The position numbers and the translations under genes were made by a program. A stretch of 6,410 nt of DNA from Prevotellaceae bacterium (lineage in GTDB: Bacteria > Bacteroidota > Bacteroidia > Bacteroidales > UBA932). This document shows, piece by piece, positions 1 to 5,957 of this stretch. A model generated the notes under the pieces. The model was given only the letters and a program-made list of their open reading frames with translations, had not been told where the DNA came from and did no database searches. The first letter of the stretch is position 1; every line of letters begins with the position of its first letter. The DNA lies in NCBI GenBank assembly GCA_031254635.1, contig JAIRUB010000204.1:1-6410 (forward strand). The letters are read 5' to 3'.

Positions 1-255
1 TGCTTGCGTAGCTGAATGTTGCGCTGCAAGCTGTTGTTTTTTGAAGTGCAGGGTAGAGGTGTCAATTAGTCCTACTACGTCGCCGACATTCAGTCGTGCG
101 CCTTCTTCAATATTCAACAGCATAATTTGTCCGCTGCCTTGGGCGGATACAATTATTTCGCGCGCCTCGAAATTACCGTAGGCATCGGCTTGTTTATGGC
201 TGCTGTTGCAAGCAGTAGCAACAAGAGCGAGTAAGGGGAGGGTGTATTTTTTCAT
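1..255 (-). CDS. HlyD-family periplasmic adaptor lipoprotein (N-terminal part, cut by window edge)
   Basis: Only the first 85 codons are in the window; the gene runs off the left edge. The product starts MKKYTLPLLALVATAC, a lipoprotein signal peptide with the lipobox-like ATAC ending at Cys16, so the mature protein is probably a lipid-anchored periplasmic adaptor. The next stretch (about residues 27-70, with YGNFEAR, GSGQI, NIEEGARLNVGDVVGLID) is the first half of the biotinyl-lipoyl-like barrel of membrane-fusion proteins. It is followed by a Lys/Gln-rich segment that probably opens the helical hairpin. Adaptors of this kind link an inner-membrane transporter to a TolC channel. The channel gene lies immediately upstream in the operon, 203 bp away, with a repeat element filling the gap. 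I infer an ABC-type exporter because such short adaptors commonly accompany DrrA/YbhF-like ATPases, but the transporter genes are outside the window. There is no canonical promoter directly in front, so transcription probably comes from the regulator promoter. Confidence 0.85.
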   Translation of the reverse strand, partial: MKKYTLPLLALVATACNSSHKQADAYGNFEAREIIVSAQGSGQIMLLNIEEGARLNVGDVVGLIDTSTLHFKKQQLAAQHSATQA

Positions 256-265
256 AATTTGGTTA

Positions 266-461
266 TTTTGTCGTTAAGCGTGAAATGATTTATGATTTAT
301 GGGTTATGATTGATTAGTTATTCGATAGTAATTCTTTGTTATTCAATAGTTGTTCAATTGTAATTCAGTTGTTATTTGTTTACGGTTTACAGGTTTACAG
401 TTAACCCAGCACCTCGTACCCAGCACCTCGTACCCCGCACCTTTTCACCTTGCACCCTTCA
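266..461 (-). repeat. Heptad-periodic intergenic repeat, copy A
   Basis: Read on the minus strand, this fills the gap between the channel gene and the adaptor gene. It begins at the channel stop codon (AGTGAAGGGTGCAAGG) and continues in G-rich units of about 7 bp, including two exact 14-bp direct repeats (plus strand CCCAGCACCTCGTA at 405-418 and 419-432, with a diverged third unit at 433-446). It then passes through TGTAAAC-like units and a less regular AT-rich stretch to TCATAAC, CCATAAA and TCATAAA units. It ends in TTCACGCTTAACGAC, 10-15 bp before the adaptor start. The same order of blocks occurs at 4822-4961 before an unrelated gene. No TAnnTTTG promoter box is visible within it on the minus strand. 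Confidence 0.75.
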
Positions 462-1730
462 CTGTCCCAGTATCAGCAGGTAGTCCAATTGTGCTTTGAC
501 TAATTGAATTTTACTTATTTCCACACTTATTCGCGCTTGCGTTTCGGCGTTGAGGTCGGCAATATAATCGCCGGTGGTGATAGCGCCGTTATCTAATTGC
601 GATGCGCTTTCTTTGGTGATTGTCCGGCGTAGCTGTGCAATTTCCATATCTTGTTTTAACAGTTCTTCCTGCTTTTGTATGTCGGAACGCTTTTGTTGGG
701 CTTGGGTGCGGACATTGTTGTCGAAAGCGGCTTTTTGGTTGGCCACAACTTTGCGTTGGATGTCAAGGTTCTTTTTTTGTTGCTGAATTAAGTTGCCGTC
801 CCAAGGCGTCCAGTTCAGACGAAGGCCAACAATATAGAACGGGTCGAAATTGTTCGACAGCATATTCAATCCCGGCCTTCCGTAGCCCAGCGTTCCGTAG
901 GCCTGAATTGTTGGTGTAAGCTGTGTGTTCAACACGTTTTTATTTGCTTCAAGGCGGTTGATGCGCGTGTCGAAAGCCTGCATTTCTGGGCGCCGATTAT
1001 CGGGTTCTTTGTCGGGAACGAGCGCTGCTGCGGGTAAGGTAAAAGCGCTGTTTTCATTGAAGTCGGCGCCGGTAATCAGCGCTAAGATTTTCACACAACT
1101 TTGTTGATTAAGTGTTGCTTCGGCAATTTGTTTTTCGGTAGTGCGCAATTGCACTTCCAACAAGTTTAAGTCGCGTTGCAAGATTACGCCGTTCCGCAAG
1201 GCCGATTGTGCAAGCCTGATGCGTTCTTCTAATACTTGTTGGGTGAGCAGAAGATTTTCCTTCGCCTTTTGTTGTAATAAGCCATTAAAATAAATTTGTT
1301 GTACCTGTTGTTCCACATTCAACATTTCGGCTTCATTCATTTGCTCCAATTCCTGTGCGTTGAGACGTTCAACCGCCTTGTTGGCAGGACTGCGGTTACC
1401 GTCGAAAAGCGTTTGCTGAATATTGAGCGTAGCGTGGTATTGATCTTTTGCCGGTAGCTCAATGCTAATGGGCAAGGTTCCGGGAAAGTGAGTAACATCC
1501 GATTGGTAGGAGGCTTCGCCGGCGATGTTGAATTTCGGGAAATAGCTTGCTGTAGTCAGACTTTTCAGCGTCAACGCTAAAGACTCCCCGTATAAACCCT
1601 TTTGTTTTGCCAAGGGATAATTCTCGCGAGCCAAAGTTTTGCAAGTTGCCAGCTCAAGCGTATCGACTGCCCACAGGCTGTTAGCCGCTATTAAACTAAC
1701 AAGTATGACGAATGGTTTTATGATTTTCAT
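459..1730 (-). CDS. TolC-family outer-membrane efflux channel protein
   Basis: This 423-residue protein has the usual length for the outer membrane efflux protein (OEP) family. It has a Sec signal peptide (KIIKPFVILVSLIAANSLWA, likely cleaved near residue 21), and the mature part opens with DTLELATCKTLARENYPLAK, the typical first OEP helix. The two-fold internal repeat is visible: QTLFDGNRSPANKAVE (about 106-121) and NWTPWDGNLIQQQKKN (306-321) are matching strand-to-helix transitions, each followed by long Gln-rich helices. The C-terminal part has the family-typical LDNGAITTGDYIADLNAE (379-396) and ends in LLILGQ. It should form a trimeric channel that docks with the adaptor encoded next in the operon. 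The ATG at 1730 is preferred because it gives the complete signal peptide; this start lies inside the 3' end of the regulator gene (35-bp overlap), suggesting translational coupling. Its TGA stop is the first piece of the downstream heptad repeat. Confidence 0.93.
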   Translation of the reverse strand: MKIIKPFVILVSLIAANSLWAVDTLELATCKTLARENYPLAKQKGLYGESLALTLKSLTTASYFPKFNIAGEASYQSDVTHFPGTLPISIELPAKDQYHATLNIQQTLFDGNRSPANKAVERLNAQELEQMNEAEMLNVEQQVQQIYFNGLLQQKAKENLLLTQQVLEERIRLAQSALRNGVILQRDLNLLEVQLRTTEKQIAEATLNQQSCVKILALITGADFNENSAFTLPAAALVPDKEPDNRRPEMQAFDTRINRLEANKNVLNTQLTPTIQAYGTLGYGRPGLNMLSNNFDPFYIVGLRLNWTPWDGNLIQQQKKNLDIQRKVVANQKAAFDNNVRTQAQQKRSDIQKQEELLKQDMEIAQLRRTITKESASQLDNGAITTGDYIADLNAETQARISVEISKIQLVKAQLDYLLILGQ

Positions 1731-2328
1731 AATACAATGAATTTATAATGAAATCGGAAACAGTTTGTTTACGTTGAAGAAAGAATCGCTCGGACATTAG
1801 TTCCTCGTCTTTGAAAATAATATGGTTAAGCATAGGTTTAACGATGAAGGGAAATACACACAGGGACAGCATATTCACCATTAAATCAACTGCTGTGATA
1901 TGGCGGATATTTTCCTTATACAGGCTATGATTAACAATACGGATTAGGCGTTCCGGTGCAAGATGCATGAATTGTTGCATAAACCGTTCGGTATTTTGCT
2001 GTATTTCGTGTACCAAGAACTGTGCGAGGTAGCTGTTAGCGCTTAACACATCAATATATGCCGACACAAAGGCGCGAATACGTTGCTCCAATGGTTGCCG
2101 AGCTATCATAATGCCTACTAAATTTGGGAGGTAGGTTTTTATAATATCTTGAAAAACGGCCAAATGGAGCTTTTCTTTATTACGAAAATAATAGTGTAAC
2201 AAAGCCTTGTTAACCCCTGCAATATCAGCGATTTCCTGCGTGGTGGCCACTTTCATGCCCTTTTGCATAAACACCTGCTTGGCGGCTTCTAGGATACGCT
2301 GTTCTGTATTTATGTTATTGTTAATCAT
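1696..2328 (-). CDS. TetR/AcrR-family transcriptional regulator
   Basis: This 210-residue protein has a clear N-terminal TetR DNA-binding domain. Residues 10-57 read QRILEAAKQVFMQKGM, then TTQEIADIAGVNKALLHYYF (29-48), then RNKEKL: the classic helix-turn-helix with the LxYYF recognition-helix end. The remaining 150 or so residues are helical and variable, as expected for the ligand-binding and dimerisation domain. It is the first gene of the minus-strand operon ahead of the channel and adaptor genes, and its last codons overlap the channel start. In this arrangement TetR proteins usually repress their own exporter operon and release DNA when a toxic compound binds. The ligand cannot be predicted from sequence. 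A good promoter and a palindrome suitable as its operator lie directly upstream. The ATG at 2328 starts just ahead of the domain (MINNNINTEQRIL), so an upstream start is unlikely. Confidence 0.92.
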   Translation of the reverse strand: MINNNINTEQRILEAAKQVFMQKGMKVATTQEIADIAGVNKALLHYYFRNKEKLHLAVFQDIIKTYLPNLVGIMIARQPLEQRIRAFVSAYIDVLSANSYLAQFLVHEIQQNTERFMQQFMHLAPERLIRIVNHSLYKENIRHITAVDLMVNMLSLCVFPFIVKPMLNHIIFKDEELMSERFFLQRKQTVSDFIINSLYYENHKTIRHTC

Positions 2329-2352
2329 TAAAATAGATGCTTAACTATACGG

Positions 2353-2370
2353 TTTAACTAATTGGTTAAA
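2353..2370. promoter_or_regulatory. Candidate TetR operator palindrome
   Basis: TTTAACTAATTGGTTAAA is an 18-bp inverted repeat in which 8 of 9 base pairs are symmetric; only T7/G12 is mismatched. It lies 7 bp downstream of the regulator's -7 box, so it covers or closely follows the expected transcription start, a position where a bound dimer would block transcription. A further TTAACTA half-site copy occurs at 2341-2347, 13 bp from the one at 2354-2360. That this is the binding site of the adjacent TetR protein is inferred from size, symmetry and position. Confidence 0.6.
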
Positions 2371-2377
2371 TATAATG

Positions 2378-2408
2378 CAAAGATAAAGAGGTTATTTGAA
2401 ATAACAAA
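2378..2408 (-). promoter_or_regulatory. Bacteroidota-type promoter of the TetR-TolC-adaptor operon
   Basis: On the minus strand, TTTG (2408-2405) is followed after exactly 19 bp by TATCTTTG (2385-2378), matching the Bacteroides primary-sigma consensus TTTG/TAnnTTTG. The regulator start codon is 49 bp further on. Because no other TAnnTTTG box was seen in the gaps of this operon, it probably drives all three genes. Confidence 0.7.
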
Positions 2409-2421
2409 TTTTTTGCAATAA

Positions 2422-2499
2422 TTTTTATCTGTAAAATTTTCGAGTGTAAAAGAATATTTTTATCTTTGTGTAAAATTTTCGAGCATGGAAGAATATTTT
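2422..2499 (+). repeat. Imperfect tandem duplication spanning the ATPase promoter and start codon
   Basis: Copy 1 is 2422-2460 and copy 2 is 2457-2499, sharing four T residues at the junction. Both run TTTTTATCT, then GTAAAATTTTCGAG, then AAGAATATTTT. They differ in only two places. Copy 2 has four extra bases that turn TATCTGTA into the promoter box TATCTTTG. It also has CATGG where copy 1 has TGTAA, which creates the ATG. Thus only copy 2 carries a usable -7 box and start codon. Confidence 0.85.
2461..2468 (+). promoter_or_regulatory. Probable -7 box of the ATPase gene
   Basis: TATCTTTG matches TAnnTTTG. At the expected 19-bp distance upstream there is only a weak TTTC-like -33 element (around 2438-2441), so the match is incomplete. 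Transcription starting a few bases downstream would leave a very short leader of roughly 10 bases before the ATG at 2485, which carries no Shine-Dalgarno sequence. Confidence 0.55.
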
Positions 2500-3771
2500 A
2501 CCGCATTAGAGAAGTATAATTTTTGGAAAGGATATGTTCCCGAAATAGGTTTTTTACGTGAAGATTATACAGATAGAATAATTAACTATACTGATAATAA
2601 ATTAGTTAAGGTCTTGGTTGGACAACGCAGGACGGGTAAAAGTTATATTCTTCGACAAATAGCCCACAAACTCATCATGCGAGGAGTGAATCCTCGTAAT
2701 ATTTTCTATATAAACAAAGAATTTACGGATTTTGATTTTATTGTAAATTACAAAAATCTTGAAACATTGCTGACACTTTTTAAAGAACGGTTAAAGCCGG
2801 AAGGCAAAGTGTGGTTGTTTATTGATGAAATACAAAATATTGCCGGATGGGAGCATTTTGTAAATTCTCACTCGCAGGATTTTGTCGATAATTATGAAAT
2901 TTTTATTAGCGGATCAAATTCTAAAATGTTGTCCGGCGAATTGGCAAGCTTATTGTCGGGACGTTATGTGTGTTTTGAAATATTTCCATTTAGCTTTACA
3001 GAATATAAGAGCCTGATGCAAAAAGAAGCAACAAAGCAAAGTTATATTGATTATATGGAAAGCGGTGCTTTACCGGAATTATTTGTGTTGCCCAATGAAG
3101 AAACACGAAGGAATTATGTTTCCACAATAAAAGATACTGTATTATTACGCGACATTATACAACGCCACAGTATCAAGGATCCGAAATTATTAGAAGACGT
3201 TTTTGTATATTTAGTGAACAATGCTTCTAATTTTACGACTATCGCCAATATTGTGAATTATTTTAAAAGTCATGGCCGCAAAACAACTTACGATACGCTT
3301 TCCAATTATTTAAGTTATATAGAAGACACTTTTTTGATACATCGGGCAGAACGCTATGACATTCGCGGAAAGGACACCATATTGGGAAATTGTAAATATT
3401 ATATCAACGATTTGTCGTTTAAGAATTATCTTTATTCCGGTTTTGGTTATGGGACGGGGCATAAGTTAGAGAATCTTATTTATCTTGAATTGCGCAGGGC
3501 CGGTTACGAGGTATATGTGGGGACATTGCGTAATAAAGAAGTTGATTTTGTTGCTAAAAAAGGGGATAGCTTGCTGTATCTGCAATGTGCATATTTACTC
3601 GCTGATGAACGAACATTACAGCGAGAGTATGCGCCGCTATTGGCTATTCCTGATAATCAATTTAAGATGCTTGTTTCTCTCGATGATGTTGCACTTCCCT
3701 CAAATGGTGGCATTAGTCATGTGCAAGCATGGAGGTTGGCAGAAGTATTAAAATCATTTGATAAAATGTAA
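2485..3771 (+). CDS. AAA+ ATPase with DUF4143 and nuclease-like C-terminus (COG1373 type)
   Basis: This 428-residue protein has a full P-loop ATPase core. Walker A is GQRRTGKS (46-53), Walker B is VWLFIDEIQN (109-118) with the catalytic DE pair, sensor 1 lies in FISGSNS (140-146), and SGRY (158-161) probably carries the arginine finger. The middle (about 214-325) is a helical winged-helix-like DUF4143 region. The C-terminus has EVDFVAKKGD (352-361) and YLQCAY (365-370), a PD-(D/E)XK-like arrangement in which Asp354 is kept but the usual ExK is replaced by Gln367. Any nuclease activity is therefore doubtful. The biological role of the family is poorly defined and it often occurs in several copies per genome. 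The gene is visibly more AT-rich than the aldolase and exonuclease genes next to it, which may reflect separate acquisition. Its start lies in copy 2 of a tandem duplication, and the aldolase gene follows after 39 bp. Confidence 0.9.
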   Translation: MEEYFTALEKYNFWKGYVPEIGFLREDYTDRIINYTDNKLVKVLVGQRRTGKSYILRQIAHKLIMRGVNPRNIFYINKEFTDFDFIVNYKNLETLLTLFKERLKPEGKVWLFIDEIQNIAGWEHFVNSHSQDFVDNYEIFISGSNSKMLSGELASLLSGRYVCFEIFPFSFTEYKSLMQKEATKQSYIDYMESGALPELFVLPNEETRRNYVSTIKDTVLLRDIIQRHSIKDPKLLEDVFVYLVNNASNFTTIANIVNYFKSHGRKTTYDTLSNYLSYIEDTFLIHRAERYDIRGKDTILGNCKYYINDLSFKNYLYSGFGYGTGHKLENLIYLELRRAGYEVYVGTLRNKEVDFVAKKGDSLLYLQCAYLLADERTLQREYAPLLAIPDNQFKMLVSLDDVALPSNGGISHVQAWRLAEVLKSFDKM

Positions 3772-3810
3772 AAACTTTTATATCAATTTATAAACTCAAC
3801 CGATAAATAT

Positions 3811-4839
3811 ATGAAAAGTTTTGGAAGCGATAATCATTCGGGCGTACATCCCGACATTCTGAAAGCCATTGCAACGGCTAATGTTGAACACGATTTAGCC
3901 TACGGCGATGATAAAGTTACTGCACGTCTGCAGCAACTGTTTAAACAACTGTTCGGCGAACAAGCGGTGGCTATTCCTGTGTTTAACGGCACGGGCGCCA
4001 ATGTGGTTTGCCTGCAAGCCATGACTCGCCCGCACCACGGCATTATCTGTGCCGAAACAGCCCACATCAATGTGGATGAGTGCGGCGCTCCGGAAAACTA
4101 TACGGGCTGCAAGTTGCTTACTGTTCCCACAGCCGATGGTAAATTAACGCCCGACATTGTGAAAAAGCATTTTGGAGCCTTCGGTGTTCAGCATCATTCG
4201 CAACCGAAGGTAATTTCCATTTCGCAAACCACAGAGTTGGGCACCTTATATATGCCTGCCGAAATTAAGGCGTTAGCCAATTTGGCACACGCGCACGATA
4301 TGTACTTACATATCGACGGCTCGCGTTTATCCAATGCAGCAGCAGCTTTGAATATACCTTTCCGTGCTTTTACCACCGATTGCGGCGTGGATGCATTCTC
4401 ATTCGGCGGCACCAAATGCGGCCTGCTGATGGGCGAAGTGGTGGTACTCTTGCGTCCTGAATTATCGCGCGATGCCTTGTATATACGTAAACAAGCCATG
4501 CAGCTTTATTCCAAGATGCGCTTTATGTCGGCACAGTTCGAAGCCTTTCTTGCCAACGATTTATGGGAAACCTTAGCCTCGCACGGTAACCGCATGGCAG
4601 CTTTGCTGGGCGGAGAATTAGCTAAATTACCCAATGTTAAATTAGCCTATCCCGTACAAGCCAATGGCGTGTTTGTTGCTATGCCGCGCAAAGTTATTGA
4701 TGCGCTGCTGAAAGAATATTTCTTCTATGTATGGAACGAAGAACGGAACGAAATCCGCCTGATGTGTTCATTCGACACTACAGAGGAAGATATTAGAAAC
4801 TTTTTGGCAACCGCGAAAAAAGTGACGAGTGACGGGTAA
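3811..4839 (+). CDS. ltaE: Low-specificity L-threonine aldolase (PLP enzyme)
   Basis: This 342-residue fold-type I PLP enzyme cleaves L-threonine or L-allo-threonine into glycine and acetaldehyde in the cytosol. Visible family marks are the start FGSDNHSGVHPDIL with AYGDD (30-34), and the phosphate-binding NGTGAN (59-64). ETAHINVDECGAPE (82-95) contains His85, which should stack on the cofactor. HIDGSRL (167-173) contains the PLP-nitrogen Asp169 and Arg172. The Schiff-base lysine is Lys202 in FGGTKCG. Length and motif spacing are normal. The last residues VTSDG and the TAA stop are read from the first units of the heptad repeat downstream, so the C-terminal tail is probably not ancestral. No promoter box is seen in the 39-bp gap after the ATPase gene, so read-through transcription is likely. 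The symbol ltaE rests on family resemblance; activity on other beta-hydroxy amino acids is possible. Confidence 0.92.
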   Translation: MKSFGSDNHSGVHPDILKAIATANVEHDLAYGDDKVTARLQQLFKQLFGEQAVAIPVFNGTGANVVCLQAMTRPHHGIICAETAHINVDECGAPENYTGCKLLTVPTADGKLTPDIVKKHFGAFGVQHHSQPKVISISQTTELGTLYMPAEIKALANLAHAHDMYLHIDGSRLSNAAAALNIPFRAFTTDCGVDAFSFGGTKCGLLMGEVVVLLRPELSRDALYIRKQAMQLYSKMRFMSAQFEAFLANDLWETLASHGNRMAALLGGELAKLPNVKLAYPVQANGVFVAMPRKVIDALLKEYFFYVWNEERNEIRLMCSFDTTEEDIRNFLATAKKVTSDG

Positions 4840-4961
4840 CGGGTAACGAGTGAAAGGTACAAGGTAAAGGGTAAAAACTAATTTAAGAATTCAATAACTT
4901 TATAAACTTTCAACTCATAACCTATAATTCATAACTCATAAATTGCTTCACGCTTTACGAC
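4822..4961 (+). repeat. Heptad-periodic intergenic repeat, copy B
   Basis: Eight consecutive 7-bp units fit GTRAMRR loosely at 4822-4877; the first four are GTGACGA, GTGACGG, GTAACGG and GTAACGA. A less regular AT-rich stretch follows. Four A-rich units come next at 4915-4942 (TCATAAC, CTATAAT, TCATAAC, TCATAAA), then TTGC, then TTCACGC and TTTACGA at 4947-4960. The exonuclease ATG is 3 bp after the last C. Block order and sequence match copy A on the other strand at 266-461. The aldolase stop codon lies in the second and third units. Confidence 0.8.
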
Positions 4962-4964
4962 AAA

Positions 4965-5459
4965 ATGAAAAACTTCGCTGCCATAGACTTTGAAACCGCC
5001 AACGGCCAACCTTGCAGCGTGTGTAGCGTGGGTGTAATAATTGTGCGCGGCGGACGGGTAGAGAAAGAAATATACAACTTGATTCGCCCGCGCCCCAATG
5101 TTTACAGCTATTGGAATACCTGTGTACACGGACTAACCTGTGACGACACCGATGAGGCGCCCGATTTTCCGGAAGTGTGGGCAAGCATTGTACCGCTTAT
5201 TGCCGATTTGCCTTTGGTGGCTCACAACAGCCCTTTCGATGAGGGCTGCCTAAAAGCCGTACACGCGCTTTACCGAATTCCTTATCCCGACTACACTTTT
5301 TACTGCACCTGCCGCGCTTCGCGGAAAAAGTTCGGCAAATTGTTACCCAACCACAAACTGCCGACAGTAGCAGCTCATTGTGGTTTCAACCTCAACCAGC
5401 ACCATCACGCTTTGGCCGATGCGAGGGCCTGTGCGGTGATTGCTGCACGGATTTTATAA
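4965..5459 (+). CDS. DEDDh-type 3'-5' exonuclease (DnaQ-like)
   Basis: This 164-residue protein consists of a single exonuclease domain. All five DEDDh residues are visible: Asp8 and Glu10 in AAIDFETANG (motif I), Asp92 in VAHNSPFDEG (motif II), and His147 with Asp152 in HHHALADARA (motif III, HxxxxD spacing). It should remove nucleotides from 3' ends using two metal ions. It resembles stand-alone homologues of the DNA polymerase III epsilon subunit, whose substrates (DNA proofreading, repair or RNA) cannot be told from sequence. It lacks a helicase, BRCT or GIY-YIG extension. The ATG at 4965 is used because the catalytic DFE motif follows within eight residues. Upstream lies only the heptad repeat without a recognisable promoter, so it may be expressed with the aldolase and ATPase genes. 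Confidence 0.9.
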   Translation: MKNFAAIDFETANGQPCSVCSVGVIIVRGGRVEKEIYNLIRPRPNVYSYWNTCVHGLTCDDTDEAPDFPEVWASIVPLIADLPLVAHNSPFDEGCLKAVHALYRIPYPDYTFYCTCRASRKKFGKLLPNHKLPTVAAHCGFNLNQHHHALADARACAVIAARIL

Positions 5460-5487
5460 CACTTTATTAAATACCATATCACCACCA

Positions 5488-5709
5488 AAGATCATCGTAT
5501 TGCCGGATATTATTCCTGCAGCAGCTTTGGAAATTTCATATTCTTCTAATGCCGGAGTCATATTGATATTATATAATACCAAAATTGCCGATAAGATGTG
5601 CCTCGGCGTTGAGACCATCAATAGTTATCGTAAAAACCTGTTTCTCAAATTACAAGCCCGAAATACTGCTATTTTGGTAAAAATGGCGTTTGAGCAGAAA
5701 CTCATATAA
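5488..5709 (+). pseudogene. Decayed LuxR/NarL-family response regulator remnant
   Basis: An open frame ending at 5709 encodes KIADKMCLGVETINSYRKNL followed by FLKLQARNTAILVKMAFEQK and LI. This matches the recognition half of a LuxR/GerE helix-turn-helix (compare the family pattern EIAexLxiSxxTVxxHRxNixxKL). The first half of that domain is damaged: NAGVILILYNT runs straight into KIADKM, a few residues short of the usual REKEVLxLi-GxTnKEIA spacing. Further upstream, PKIIVLPDIIPAAALEISYS resembles the beginning of a receiver domain (KIxIVDDHxxxxxGL). That would mean most of the receiver, including the phosphorylated Asp, has been deleted. The receiver resemblance is weak and inferred. There is no credible start codon: the only start that keeps the frame open is a TTG inside the exonuclease gene, and the internal ATG at 5595 would cut the domain. 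An expressed short DNA-binding peptide is possible but less likely. Confidence 0.6.
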
Positions 5710-5753
5710 TTTAAAATTTAAAGATTAAAGATTTAAATCTTTGCCATTCACGC
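5710..5753 (+). repeat. Possible third, degenerate heptad repeat with palindrome
   Basis: Right after the TAA of the regulator remnant come four A-rich 7-bp units (TTTAAAA, TTTAAAG, ATTAAAG, ATTTAAA at 5710-5737), and ATTCACGC follows at 5746-5753. This recalls the A-rich block and TTCACGC end of the two clear copies, but the G-rich block and the final TTWACGAC are missing. AAAGATTTAAATCTTT (5727-5742) is a perfect 16-bp palindrome within it. The rest of the gap up to the tRNA promoter shows nothing I can interpret. Confidence 0.35.
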
Positions 5754-5823
5754 TATATATATTTATAATCAAGATGTTAGTAGTTTTACGATGGATGTGA
5801 GATTAGGATTAAGAGCAAAAAAT

Positions 5824-5854
5824 TTTGGGGTTTTGAAAAAAAAGCGTATATTTG
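5824..5854 (+). promoter_or_regulatory. Bacteroidota-type promoter of tRNA-Gly
   Basis: TTTG (5824-5827) is followed after exactly 19 bp by TATATTTG (5847-5854), a full match to the Bacteroides primary-sigma consensus. The mature tRNA begins 12 bp after the -7 box, leaving a leader of only a few bases. Confidence 0.8.
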
Positions 5855-5865
5855 CCGTCCCAAAT

Positions 5866-5938
<73 letters not shown>

Positions 5939-5957
5939 CAAAACCTCGAAAGGCATT

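Noticed and set aside
574..1107. Plus-strand open frames of 60-99 codons opposite the channel gene
   Set aside because: They lie antisense inside a convincing TolC-family gene, have Cys/Ser/Arg-rich composition without known motifs and lack promoters.
3485..3751. Plus-strand 88-codon frame inside the ATPase gene
   Set aside because: An out-of-frame shadow of the C-terminal part of the ATPase.
4194..4499. Minus-strand 101-codon frame opposite the aldolase
   Set aside because: It is a shadow of the aldolase coding frame, which has all catalytic motifs; the antisense product shows no family features.
4822..4961. CRISPR array or insertion sequence as explanation of the repeats
   Set aside because: Units are only 7 bp, contiguous and degenerate without spacers; there is no transposase, terminal inverted repeat or target duplication in either copy.
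4929..5184. Two minus-strand frames opposite the exonuclease start
   Set aside because: Antisense to a gene with an intact DEDDh motif set; the translations look random.
5440..5487. TTG start for the LuxR-like frame
   Set aside because: It lies inside the exonuclease gene with no ribosome-binding signal and the first codons show no homology; the frame merely happens to be open.
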